From Propionibacteriaceae bacterium (GTDB taxonomy: Bacteria > Actinomycetota > Actinomycetes > Propionibacteriales > Propionibacteriaceae), in assembly GCA_031287505.1 (NCBI GenBank), contig JAITSW010000233.1, forward strand, positions 1-7,284: a stretch of DNA of 7,284 nt, in the 5' to 3' direction. Position 1 is the first letter of the stretch. Every line of letters begins with the position of its first letter. Under the pieces are notes generated by a model, which saw only the letters and a program-made list of their open reading frames with translations, did no database searches and was not told the DNA's origin. The translations under genes were made by a program, and so were the position numbers. Positions 1-7,284 of this stretch are shown here, one piece after another.

Positions 1-1
1 G

Positions 2-706
2 GAAAAGTTCTACCAAAGCGAGTACTTGGGGCAGTGGCTCTACGGTCTCCCGGAGCTTCCCGGGCAGCGCGGGGTGTTGTCCGCCACCAAGCGCATCGCT
101 GTTCCAGGCTGCTATCCGACGGCTGTGACATTGGCTTTGCTCCCGGCGTTCACCGCCTTCCTGATTTCTGGGAACGACGTTGTGGTGGTAGCCGCGTCCG
201 GCACTTCAGGAGCCGGAAAGTCTTTGAAGCCGCAGCTGCTCGCCAGTGAGATAATGGGCTCGGCCAGCGCGTATGGCGTGGGGGGAGTCCATCGTCACGT
301 CCCCGAGATCTTGCAGAACTTTAGGTTGCTCGGTGCTCAGCAGCCAGCATTGTCTTTTACTCCGCTGCTGGTGCCGATGTCCCGAGGTATCTTGGCTACT
401 TGTTCGGCTCCGCTGCATCCAGGTGTGACTGTCTCGGATGTGCGCCAGGCCTACGAAAAGGCCTACTTCAACGAACCCTTCGTCACCTTGCTTCCTGAGG
501 GCGTCTGGCCAGTGACGCAATCGGTAGTCGGTTCCAACGCCGTCCATCTGCAGGTAACTGTGGATGAGGCTGCCAAGCGACTGGTGGCAGTATCTGCCAT
601 CGACAATCTGACAAAGGGCACCGCTGGGGGAGCCATCCAGTCTATGAATATTGCGCTGGGCCTGCCCGAGAGTTTGGGCTTACCAACCGCCGGAGTCGCG
701 CCGTAG
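2..706 (+). CDS. argC: N-acetyl-gamma-glutamyl-phosphate reductase, C-terminal part (5' end outside window)
   Basis: This enzyme catalyses the NADPH-dependent reduction of N-acetylglutamyl 5-phosphate to N-acetylglutamate 5-semialdehyde, the third step of arginine synthesis, in the cytoplasm. The reading frame is open from base 2, and 234 residues precede the TAG at 704-706. It starts inside the protein with a WLYGLPEL segment. The catalytic cysteine lies in GCYPTA (Cys codon 110-112), the glycine-rich GTSGAGKS follows at about 196-219, and the conserved HRHVPEI histidine motif is at 290-310. The end, DNLTKGTAGGAIQSMNIALGLPE, shown here only by its ends DNLTKG and ALGLPE, is typical of the family. 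The family is usually about 340-350 residues, so roughly 110 N-terminal residues (the nucleotide-binding part) lie upstream of the window, together with the promoter. The TTG at 26 that could be read as a start is internal. argJ follows after 25 bases, so the two are probably cotranscribed. Identification is firm. Confidence 0.96.
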   Translation, partial: EKFYQSEYLGQWLYGLPELPGQRGVLSATKRIAVPGCYPTAVTLALLPAFTAFLISGNDVVVVAASGTSGAGKSLKPQLLASEIMGSASAYGVGGVHRHVPEILQNFRLLGAQQPALSFTPLLVPMSRGILATCSAPLHPGVTVSDVRQAYEKAYFNEPFVTLLPEGVWPVTQSVVGSNAVHLQVTVDEAAKRLVAVSAIDNLTKGTAGGAIQSMNIALGLPESLGLPTAGVAP

Positions 707-731
707 GGGCAGCGAGAAAGAGGGAATCAAA

Positions 732-1886
732 ATGAGTGTTACCGCCGCCAAAGGCTTTTTGGCAGCTGGAGTCACCGCTGGTATCAAAGCCAGTGGCAAG
801 AAAGATCTAGCTCTGGTCGTCAACAAAGGGCCGGATTTTAACGCAGCCGCCGTGTTCACTTCGAACAGATTCCCGGCTGCGCCCGTCCAATGGTCCCGAA
901 AAATTGTTGCGGGCGGTGAAGTAATGGCGGTACTCCTAAACTCGGGTGGCGCGAATGCCTGTACCGGAGCCGCCGGGTATGCCGATACTGAGCAAAGCGC
1001 GCACTGGGTGGCTGAGCAGATTGGGGTTTCACCTGAGCAGGTAGCTATTTGTTCCACCGGTCTCATTGGTGAACGGTTGCCAATGAGCAACATTGCCTCC
1101 GGGATAGCTACTGTTGTGGCCGAACTTGATAGCGATGGCGGCTCAAATGCGGCTCAAGCCATCATGACCACCGATACCGTCCCGAAAATGGCTCAGTGGA
1201 AAGACCCGGCTGGCTGGAGCGTGGGAGGCATGGCAAAGGGCGCCGGCATGCTCGCCCCCGGTTTGGCCACCATGCTGGCGACAATCACCACCGACGCGAG
1301 GGTTGGGTTGGAGGTGCTAAATCGAGCGCTGCGCACAGCCACGTCCCTCACCTTTGACCGCGCCGATTCCGACGGGTGCATGTCAACCAACGACACTGTC
1401 ATCTTGTTGGCCAACGGCGCCAGCGGTATTGCCCCCGCTGAAGCCGACTTCGCAAACCGTTTGGCCCAAGTCTGCCGGTCGCTAGCGCGGCAGCTAATTG
1501 GGGACGCCGAAGGGGCTGCGCATGACGTCGAGGTAAGGGTCACCGGTGCTGCCAGCGAGGCAGATGCCCTCGAAGTTGCCCGCGAAGTTGCCCGTTCTAA
1601 TCTGTTTAAGTGCGCCATTTTCGGCAACGACCCGAACTGGGGCAGAGTGCTCTCGGCAGTAGGCGTCACCCAGGCAGTTTTCGATTCCGACAAGGTCAGC
1701 GTCCTCTTCAACGGCACCCCCGTTTTCAAAGACGGTCAGCTAGGTGAGAACCGCAGCCAAGTATCCCTGGATGGCCGTGAGGTAGTAGTAGAAATCCAGC
1801 TAGCCGCTGGCACCAGCGCTGCCTCCATCTGGACGAACGATCTAACCTACGGATACGTAAAAGAAAATGCCGAATACTCAACATAA
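732..1886 (+). CDS. argJ: Glutamate N-acetyltransferase / ornithine acetyltransferase (ArgJ)
   Basis: ArgJ transfers the acetyl group of N-acetylornithine to glutamate. It thereby releases ornithine and regenerates N-acetylglutamate; bifunctional members also acetylate glutamate from acetyl-CoA. The protein has 384 residues, close to the usual 380-410. It shows NSGGANACTGAAG (70-82), the oxyanion-hole segment CSTGLIGE (107-114), and the autoprocessing site KGAGMLAPGLATMLA (169-183). The precursor is expected to be cut there before Thr180, which becomes the N-terminal nucleophile of the beta chain. FGNDPNWGR and the C-terminal ENAEYST are also typical. The ATG at 732 was chosen because MSVTAAKGFLAAG matches the family start and AGGG at 721-724 is a well-spaced ribosome binding site. 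The frame stays open upstream to 651, but that part overlaps argC and looks like no ArgJ. Whether the enzyme is mono- or bifunctional cannot be told from sequence. Confidence 0.97.
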   Translation: MSVTAAKGFLAAGVTAGIKASGKKDLALVVNKGPDFNAAAVFTSNRFPAAPVQWSRKIVAGGEVMAVLLNSGGANACTGAAGYADTEQSAHWVAEQIGVSPEQVAICSTGLIGERLPMSNIASGIATVVAELDSDGGSNAAQAIMTTDTVPKMAQWKDPAGWSVGGMAKGAGMLAPGLATMLATITTDARVGLEVLNRALRTATSLTFDRADSDGCMSTNDTVILLANGASGIAPAEADFANRLAQVCRSLARQLIGDAEGAAHDVEVRVTGAASEADALEVAREVARSNLFKCAIFGNDPNWGRVLSAVGVTQAVFDSDKVSVLFNGTPVFKDGQLGENRSQVSLDGREVVVEIQLAAGTSAASIWTNDLTYGYVKENAEYST

Positions 1887-1891
1887 GCCCG

Positions 1892-1996
1892 ATGCCATCC
1901 CATGTGCTTCTCCCCCTTGTCATTCTTGCGAAAGTGAGAATTCATCGTCGGCCAAAGGCCGACAAAAAGACAGCATTCATTCCAAGTCTAAATTGA
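1892..1996 (+). CDS. Possible 34-codon leader ORF in the argJ-argB gap (uncertain)
   Basis: An ATG five bases after the argJ stop opens a 34-codon frame that ends with TGA at 1994-1996, seven bases before the argB ATG. It therefore fills almost the whole gap. The predicted peptide starts [15 protein letters not shown], a short hydrophobic stretch. A basic segment [11 protein letters not shown] follows, with arginine codons AGA (1937-1939), CGT (1946-1948) and CGG (1949-1951). The last two lie at the left edge of the 1947-1963 inverted repeat. No good Shine-Dalgarno sequence precedes the ATG, so translation would have to come from ribosomes reinitiating after argJ. An ORF this short can arise by chance, and I recognise no family. 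It is listed because position, arginine codons and hairpin together would suit a translational coupling device or an arginine-responsive leader peptide. That role is inference only. Confidence 0.2.
   Translation: MPSHVLLPLVILAKVRIHRRPKADKKTAFIPSLN
1947..1963 (+). repeat. Perfect 7-bp inverted repeat (hairpin) between argJ and argB
   Basis: GTCGGCC (1947-1953), a three-base AAA loop, and GGCCGAC (1957-1963) form a GC-rich perfect stem. It is followed by AAAAAGA, not by a run of T. On the opposite strand no T run follows the stem either, so it is not a canonical intrinsic terminator in either direction. It could be an mRNA processing or stability element, an attenuator-like structure, a protein-binding palindrome, or a copy of a dispersed intergenic palindrome. 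It sits in the only sizeable gap of the arg genes. Confidence 0.6.
1989..1994 (+). promoter_or_regulatory. Possible -10 hexamer for argB
   Basis: TAAATT fits the actinobacterial -10 pattern TANNNT and ends nine bases before the argB ATG. Transcription from it would begin around 2001, giving an mRNA with almost no leader. No convincing -35 element is seen at the usual distance, although TTGTCA at 1917-1922 lies further upstream. The match is short and could be chance. Confidence 0.2.
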
Positions 1997-2003
1997 GAAC
2001 AAA

Positions 2004-2915
2004 ATGACCATTGAACCAAACCTACCTCCCGACGCTCTTTCCAAGGCCGCCATAATGATCGAGGCTCTGCCTTGGCTCAAACAGTACGTAGGCAAGGTAA
2101 TAGTCATCAAGTACGGCGGCAACGCCATGATCGACGACAAGCTCAAATCAGCGTTTGCCGAAGACATCGCCTTCCTGCGCTTGGTGGGTGTCAAGCCGGT
2201 GGTAGTCCACGGTGGAGGCCCGCAGATTTCCGACATGCTCAAACGGCTGGATATCAAGAGTGAATTCAAAAGTGGCTTGCGGGTAACCACTCCCGAAGCC
2301 ATGGATGTAGTCCGTATGGTGCTAATGGGTCAGGTCAACCGCGAGTTGGTCGGTCTGATAAACGCCCATGGCCCATTGGCGGTCGGGCTCTCTGGCGAAG
2401 ATGCTGGCCTACTCACCGCCGAGCGCAAAGAGATCGAGGTCGATGGCCTAGAAGTCGATCTGGGCTTGGTGGGCGAAGTGACGAAGGTTCGTCCCGAAAC
2501 AGTGCTTGACCTCATCAAGGCCAAGCGCATCCCAGTGGTGGCCACAGTAGCTCCAGATGAAGATGGGAACGTCTACAACGTGAACGCCGACACTGCCGCA
2601 GCCGCTTTGTCCGTCGCCCTAAAGGCCTCCCGCTTGGTAATGCTCACCGACGTTGCGGGCCTGTATGCCGATTGGCCAAATAGCGAGGAAATCATCCATG
2701 AGATCGCAGCCGACGATTTGGAGGCGCTGCTTCCCACTCTTCAGTCGGGGATGCGTCCCAAGATGGAGGCCTGTCTGAATGCAGTACGTGGGGGAGTCTC
2801 GCGCGCCACCGTCATTGATGGCCGGGTGGAGCATTCGCTATTGCTCGAGATATTCACCGATTACGGCATTGGCACCCTAGTAAAAGACGCAGTGGAAGGC
2901 ACAAACAATGAGTGA
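2004..2915 (+). CDS. argB: Acetylglutamate kinase, arginine-sensitive type
   Basis: ArgB phosphorylates N-acetylglutamate with ATP to N-acetylglutamyl 5-phosphate. It is usually the committed, feedback-inhibited step where ArgJ recycles acetyl groups. The protein has 303 residues and a complete amino-acid-kinase fold. Visible motifs are KYGGNAM with Lys36, VHGGGPQI (68-75), GLRVTT with Arg93, NVNAD (192-196), [11 protein letters not shown] (214-224), and Lys253 in GMRPKMEAC. The N-terminal helix before [10 protein letters not shown] (22-31) and the C-terminal [13 protein letters not shown] (279-291) are features of hexameric NAGKs inhibited by arginine, so feedback control is inferred. The ATG at 2004 is preferred over Met18 because it keeps that helix. 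GAGA at 1995-1998 is only a weak ribosome binding site. The gene begins 117 bases after argJ and its last eight bases overlap the start of argD. Confidence 0.97.
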   Translation: MTIEPNLPPDALSKAAIMIEALPWLKQYVGKVIVIKYGGNAMIDDKLKSAFAEDIAFLRLVGVKPVVVHGGGPQISDMLKRLDIKSEFKSGLRVTTPEAMDVVRMVLMGQVNRELVGLINAHGPLAVGLSGEDAGLLTAERKEIEVDGLEVDLGLVGEVTKVRPETVLDLIKAKRIPVVATVAPDEDGNVYNVNADTAAAALSVALKASRLVMLTDVAGLYADWPNSEEIIHEIAADDLEALLPTLQSGMRPKMEACLNAVRGGVSRATVIDGRVEHSLLLEIFTDYGIGTLVKDAVEGTNNE

Positions 2916-4134
2916 AATCCAAGAAACCACACCAGGCGCTGCCAGCGCGCAGCTCACTGAGCGTTATACAAACGCGATCATGAATACTTTTGGGCCGCCC
3001 AAACGGGTTTTTGTACGCGGGGAGGGCGTCTATCTTTGGGACGCAGACGGCAACAAGTATCTGGATTTGCTGGCCGGCATCGCCGTCAATTCTCTAGGCC
3101 ACGCTCATCCGCAACTGCTGGGTGCGATTTCGTCGCAGCTTTCGACGCTGAGCCACGTCTCCAATTTCTTTGCCACCCCCACCCAGGTGGCGCTTGCCGA
3201 AAAGCTGGTCTCGGTAGTCACCGAGAATAGTCCTGGGCTTGATGCCAAGGTGTTCTTCACCAATTCGGGCACCGAGGCCAACGAGGCCGCGTTCAAAATC
3301 ACCCGCATTTCGGGGCGAAAAAAGCTCATCGCCATGGAAGGTGCTTTTCATGGACGGACGTTGGGAGCCCTAGCGCTGACCTTCAATGCGCCTTACCGGG
3401 AGCCATTTGAGCCTTTACCAGGGTACGTGGAGTTTGTTCCTTTTGGGGACGTCGATGCACTTGCGGCCGCCGTCGATGAGGACGTTGCGGCTGTTGTTAT
3501 CGAGCCCATCCAGGGCGAGAACGGGGTTGTCGAGCCGGTGGATGGTTTCCTGGCTGCTGCTCGTGAAATCACTTCCCAGGCCGGGGCGCTGCTGTGGCTG
3601 GACGAAGTGCAGACGGGCATGGGGCGAACCGGCACCTGGCTGGCATCGGAACCTTCAGGCATTACTGCCGATATCATCACGCTAGCCAAGGGGCTTGCGG
3701 GTGGGTTCCCTATTGGGGCGTGCGTCGCTACCGGCAAAGCTGCCCAACTACTTGCCCCTGGCTCTCACGGCTCCACTTTTGGCGGCAATCCGGTGGCCAC
3801 TGCGGCAGGTCTGGCAGTGGTGAGCATTATCGAACGCGATGGTTTGTTGGCCAATGCCACCAAGATTGGTCAGTATCTGGTCGATTCCATCACCGCGCTG
3901 AATCATCCCTTCATTGTTGAAGTCAGGGGGAGGGGTTTGCTGCGAGGCATAGTTCTAAACGAGCCGCTGGCTGTGAAGGTGGCTGACCTGGCTTTAGATT
4001 CTGGTTTTGTCGTCAATGCTCCGCGTCCCAATATCCTGCGCTTGGTGCCGCCTTTGATTATTACGCAAGCTCAGCTAGAGCCATTCGTTTCGGCTCTGCC
4101 GTTCCTGCTTGATCAAGCCAAAGCCAGCAGCTAA
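2908..4134 (+). CDS. argD: Acetylornithine aminotransferase (PLP-dependent, class III)
   Basis: ArgD converts N-acetylglutamate 5-semialdehyde and glutamate to N2-acetylornithine and 2-oxoglutarate, using pyridoxal phosphate. The product is 408 residues, near the family's usual 390-410. Motifs in order are the early [16 protein letters not shown] stretch (25-40), [15 protein letters not shown] (116-130; cofactor phosphate site), GAFHGRT (145-151), the [12 protein letters not shown] segment (231-242; Asp232 expected to contact the pyridine nitrogen), [13 protein letters not shown] with the Schiff-base Lys261, and HGSTFGGNP (287-295). Some members also act on succinyl-diaminopimelate in lysine synthesis, which sequence alone does not exclude. 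The start ATG lies inside the end of argB (shared ATGAGTGA), with GGAAGG at 2894-2899 as a good ribosome binding site, so translation is probably coupled. The stop TAA shares its last base with the ATG of argR. argF, the usual next gene, is absent. Confidence 0.96.
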   Translation: MSEIQETTPGAASAQLTERYTNAIMNTFGPPKRVFVRGEGVYLWDADGNKYLDLLAGIAVNSLGHAHPQLLGAISSQLSTLSHVSNFFATPTQVALAEKLVSVVTENSPGLDAKVFFTNSGTEANEAAFKITRISGRKKLIAMEGAFHGRTLGALALTFNAPYREPFEPLPGYVEFVPFGDVDALAAAVDEDVAAVVIEPIQGENGVVEPVDGFLAAAREITSQAGALLWLDEVQTGMGRTGTWLASEPSGITADIITLAKGLAGGFPIGACVATGKAAQLLAPGSHGSTFGGNPVATAAGLAVVSIIERDGLLANATKIGQYLVDSITALNHPFIVEVRGRGLLRGIVLNEPLAVKVADLALDSGFVVNAPRPNILRLVPPLIITQAQLEPFVSALPFLLDQAKASS

Positions 4135-4640
4135 TGCCAGCCCCGCTCACCAAGATCGCTCGCCAGGCCCGCATAGCTGAGCTAATCGAGCGCTCCTGCA
4201 TTTCAAGCCAAAGCGAATTCGTTTCGTTGCTGGCTGCCGAAGGCGTAACGGTGACGCAAGGAACTCTCAGCAAGGATCTAGTCGATTTAGGTGCCGTTCG
4301 GGTGCGCAACTCTGCCGGAGAGCTTTGCTATTCGTTAAGCACTGCAAGCGTGAGCACGACAGCCCCCGAAAAGCTGGCCAAACTGACTGGCGAATTGCTG
4401 GTGTCAGCTCAGGGGTCAGCAAACATCGCCGTCCTCCACACCCCCCCCGGAGCTGCCCAGTTTTTCGCCTCCGCAATAGACAAGGTCGGTTGGGACGAAA
4501 TACTGGGCACCATAGCCGGGGATGACACCGTCCTGATAATCACCAGGGATAGCGATGGCGGTGAAAAGATGGCGGTGGCACTGCTGAACCTTTCGCAATC
4601 CGCCGCAGGCCAAGACCGGGCACAACAAAAGGAAATCTAG
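4134..4640 (+). CDS. argR: Arginine repressor ArgR
   Basis: ArgR is the hexameric transcription factor that, with bound L-arginine, represses arginine-synthesis promoters. The 168-residue protein has the two usual parts. The N-terminal winged helix-turn-helix (about 1-68) has the recognition segment VTQGTLSKDLVDLGAVRVR (40-58). The C-terminal oligomerisation and arginine-binding domain (about 85-155) has LHTPPGAAQFFASAIDK (101-117) and GTIAGDDTVLI (125-135), where Asp130 and Asp131 correspond to the arginine-binding aspartates. The recognition helix reads SKDL where the family usually has SRDL, a conservative change. The ATG overlaps the argD stop as TAATG with no clear ribosome binding site, which implies reinitiation after argD. 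A run of eight C at 4441-4448 lies in the codons for the TPPG segment. Its targets presumably include the promoter upstream of argC, which is outside this window. No full ARG box is visible inside it. Confidence 0.95.
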   Translation: MPAPLTKIARQARIAELIERSCISSQSEFVSLLAAEGVTVTQGTLSKDLVDLGAVRVRNSAGELCYSLSTASVSTTAPEKLAKLTGELLVSAQGSANIAVLHTPPGAAQFFASAIDKVGWDEILGTIAGDDTVLIITRDSDGGEKMAVALLNLSQSAAGQDRAQQKEI

Positions 4641-6050
<1,410 letters not shown>

Positions 6051-6067
6051 CCGTGGTGAAGGTCAAG

Positions 6068-6073
6068 TAAAGT
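6068..6073 (+). promoter_or_regulatory. Possible -10 element giving a leaderless tyrS transcript
   Basis: TAAAGT fits the actinobacterial TANNNT -10 pattern and ends seven bases before the GTG of tyrS. That is the spacing expected when transcription starts on, or one base before, the first codon. No terminator is seen between argH and tyrS, so readthrough from argH is also possible. No clear -35 element accompanies it. The call rests on a short motif plus the poor ribosome binding site of tyrS. Confidence 0.3.
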
Positions 6074-6080
6074 TGTGGGA

Positions 6081-7284
6081 GTGAATGCATTACTTGACGA
6101 ATTAGCTTGGCGCGGCTTTATTGCCCATTCAACGGACGCAGATGCCTTGTCGGCACATTTTGATGCTGGGGCGGTACGCTTTTATGTGGGGTTTGACCCA
6201 TCTGCTCCCAGTATTCATATGGGTAACCTCGTTCAGCTGATGCTGGTGCGCAGGCTGCAAGCTGCCGGGCATCGTCCCATTCTCTTGGTTGGCGGCTCTA
6301 CCGGCCTGATAGGCGATCCGAAGCAGAGTTCCGAGCGAAATCTAAATCCGAAGGAATTGGTGCATGCTTGGGTGGAGCGTATTCGTTCGCAGGTGAGCAA
6401 ATACGTCGATTTCACCGGCGATAATGCTGCGATCCTCGTCAACAACTATGACTGGACGGCCGAGCTCTCGACGCTGGATTTCCTGCGAGATATCGGCAAG
6501 CATTTCCCAGTCAACCGGATGCTGGAGCGCGAAGTCGTCAAGGCTCGTCTGGAATCCGGCATCTCGTTTACCGAGTTTTCCTATGTCCTATTGCAGAGCC
6601 TGGACTACCTGGAACTCTACCGTCGTTACGGCTGTACTTTGCAAACCGGCGGCTCGGATCAATGGGGCAATCTCACTGCAGGCGTTGAGCTCATCCGGCG
6701 CTCGGATGGTGGCAAGGCCCATGCCCTTGCGACGCCGCTGCTCACGAAGGCTGACGGCACAAAATTTGGCAAGACTGAATCTGGCACCGTTTGGCTAGAC
6801 CCGCAGATGACGAGCCCGTACGCCTTCCACCAGTTTTTCCTAAATGCCGAGGACGAAAAAGTCATCGACTATCTGAAAATCTTTGGCAATCGCACCCGCG
6901 CCGAGATTGAAGAGCTGGAACGGCAAACCAAAGGGGAACCGCATCTGCGCGCAGCCCAGCGGGCTTTGGCGGATGACGTCACGGACCTTGTTCATTCGCC
7001 GGCCGAACGCATCGCGGCCACAGCTGCTGCTGCCGCTCTCTTCGGTAGGGGAGAGCTGCATGAGTTGGATGCCCCAACACTGGCTGCGGTGGCCAAGGAA
7101 CTAAAGGCCGTCTCGTTGGCAGTCTCTCAAGAGCTCCCCCCAGTGATTGATGTCTTGGCGGCCTCCGGTGTGGTAAACAGTAAAGGTGCGGCTCGCAGAG
7201 CCATCCAGGAGGGCGGGGCCTACATCAATAACCAAAAGGTGAGTGACGTGGCTGCCCAGCTGCAGCCTAGCGACCTCTTGGATG
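6081..7284 (+). CDS. tyrS: Tyrosyl-tRNA synthetase, N-terminal part (3' end outside window)
   Basis: TyrS charges tRNA-Tyr with tyrosine and is essential for translation. The frame is open from GTG at 6081 to the window edge, giving 401 residues of a family that is usually about 420, so only the end of the C-terminal RNA-binding domain is missing. It is a class Ic synthetase. The HIGH-type motif is PSIHMGN (43-49) and the KMSKS-type motif is KFGKT (228-232). The tyrosine pocket residues Tyr35, Asp39, Asp79, Tyr168, Gln172 and Asp175 are all in place, and TGGSDQWGN (189-197) is typical. An S4-like domain begins near 353 (PPVIDVLAASG). GTG 6081 was chosen because VNALLDELAWRG matches the family start; an in-frame GTG at 6075 is the only other choice before the TGA at 6057-6059. 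GGGA at 6077-6080 touches the start codon and is too close to act as a ribosome binding site. No functional tie to arginine synthesis is implied. Confidence 0.95.
   Translation, partial: MNALLDELAWRGFIAHSTDADALSAHFDAGAVRFYVGFDPSAPSIHMGNLVQLMLVRRLQAAGHRPILLVGGSTGLIGDPKQSSERNLNPKELVHAWVERIRSQVSKYVDFTGDNAAILVNNYDWTAELSTLDFLRDIGKHFPVNRMLEREVVKARLESGISFTEFSYVLLQSLDYLELYRRYGCTLQTGGSDQWGNLTAGVELIRRSDGGKAHALATPLLTKADGTKFGKTESGTVWLDPQMTSPYAFHQFFLNAEDEKVIDYLKIFGNRTRAEIEELERQTKGEPHLRAAQRALADDVTDLVHSPAERIAATAAAAALFGRGELHELDAPTLAAVAKELKAVSLAVSQELPPVIDVLAASGVVNSKGAARRAIQEGGAYINNQKVSDVAAQLQPSDLLD

Noticed and set aside
651..731. In-frame extension of argJ upstream to 651 (27 extra residues)
   Set aside because: It overlaps the end of argC in another frame and has no ArgJ similarity, whereas ATG 732 has a proper ribosome binding site and the family N-terminus.
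1193..1729. Long open frame on the minus strand inside argJ (178 codons), and similar antisense frames in argD, argH and tyrS
   Set aside because: They lie wholly opposite well-supported genes, resemble no known protein, and arise from the codon bias of the + strand genes.
1940..1980. Two ATTCAT copies (1940-1945 and 1975-1980) flanking the hairpin, considered as an ArgR operator
   Set aside because: Each matches only one half of an ARG box; the TGAAT half at the proper distance is missing in both cases.
2908..2915. ATGAGTGA overlap of argB and argD, TAATG overlap of argD and argR, and TAGATG at argR-argH, considered as unusual
   Set aside because: Short overlaps of this kind are ordinary translational coupling in bacterial operons; they support cotranscription but are not novel.
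6051..6080. Terminator after argH
   Set aside because: No inverted repeat or T run is present in the 30 bases between argH and tyrS.
6084..6091. AATGCATT palindrome at the tyrS start, considered as a regulator site
   Set aside because: It is only 8 bp, mostly within the second to fourth codons of tyrS, and matches no operator well enough to call.
6424..6798. 124-codon + strand frame, and another at 6883-7104, within the tyrS region
   Set aside because: Both are out of frame with tyrS, which is read without interruption from 6081 to the window end with all synthetase motifs.

Overview
The window is an arginine-biosynthesis gene cluster of a bacterium that is most likely an actinomycete (Actinomycetota). 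All genes are on the + strand, in the order argC (3' part) - argJ - argB - argD - argR - argH - tyrS (5' part). Three things point to actinomycetes: the gene order is that of the classical actinobacterial argCJBDFRGH cluster, argH is followed by tyrS, and the protein sequences have an actinobacterial character (for example ADW after LTDVAGLY in ArgB and [11 protein letters not shown] in ArgH). By eye the base composition is moderately GC-rich, well below Streptomyces, which would suit a lineage such as the Actinomycetaceae. The genus is a guess only.

Layout. Positions 2-706 hold the C-terminal two thirds of ArgC. ArgJ (732-1886) follows after 25 bases. A gap of 117 bases (1887-2003) holds a perfect 7-bp inverted repeat, a possible 34-codon ORF with three arginine codons in five positions, and a weak -10-like hexamer just before argB. 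From argB on, the genes are packed: argB (2004-2915) overlaps argD (2908-4134) by 8 bases, argD overlaps argR (4134-4640) by one base, and argH (4641-6050) starts on the base after the argR stop. tyrS starts 30 bases later on GTG and runs off the right edge about 20 codons before its expected end. No clear terminator is seen anywhere.

How the genes work together. ArgJ transfers acetyl from N-acetylornithine to glutamate (acetyl recycling), ArgB phosphorylates N-acetylglutamate, ArgC reduces the acyl phosphate to the semialdehyde, and ArgD transaminates it to N-acetylornithine. ArgH performs the last step, argininosuccinate to arginine plus fumarate. ArgR is the arginine-sensing repressor expected to control the set, and ArgB looks like the arginine-inhibited form of the kinase. 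The two middle steps, ornithine carbamoyltransferase (argF) and argininosuccinate synthase (argG), are missing from the positions they usually hold, argD/argR and argR/argH, and both junctions are closed without remnants. tyrS is a housekeeping tyrosyl-tRNA synthetase and may have its own, possibly leaderless, promoter.

I see no mobile element, CRISPR array, RNA gene or obviously new multi-gene system. The points most worth following up are the missing argF/argG and the argJ-argB gap.
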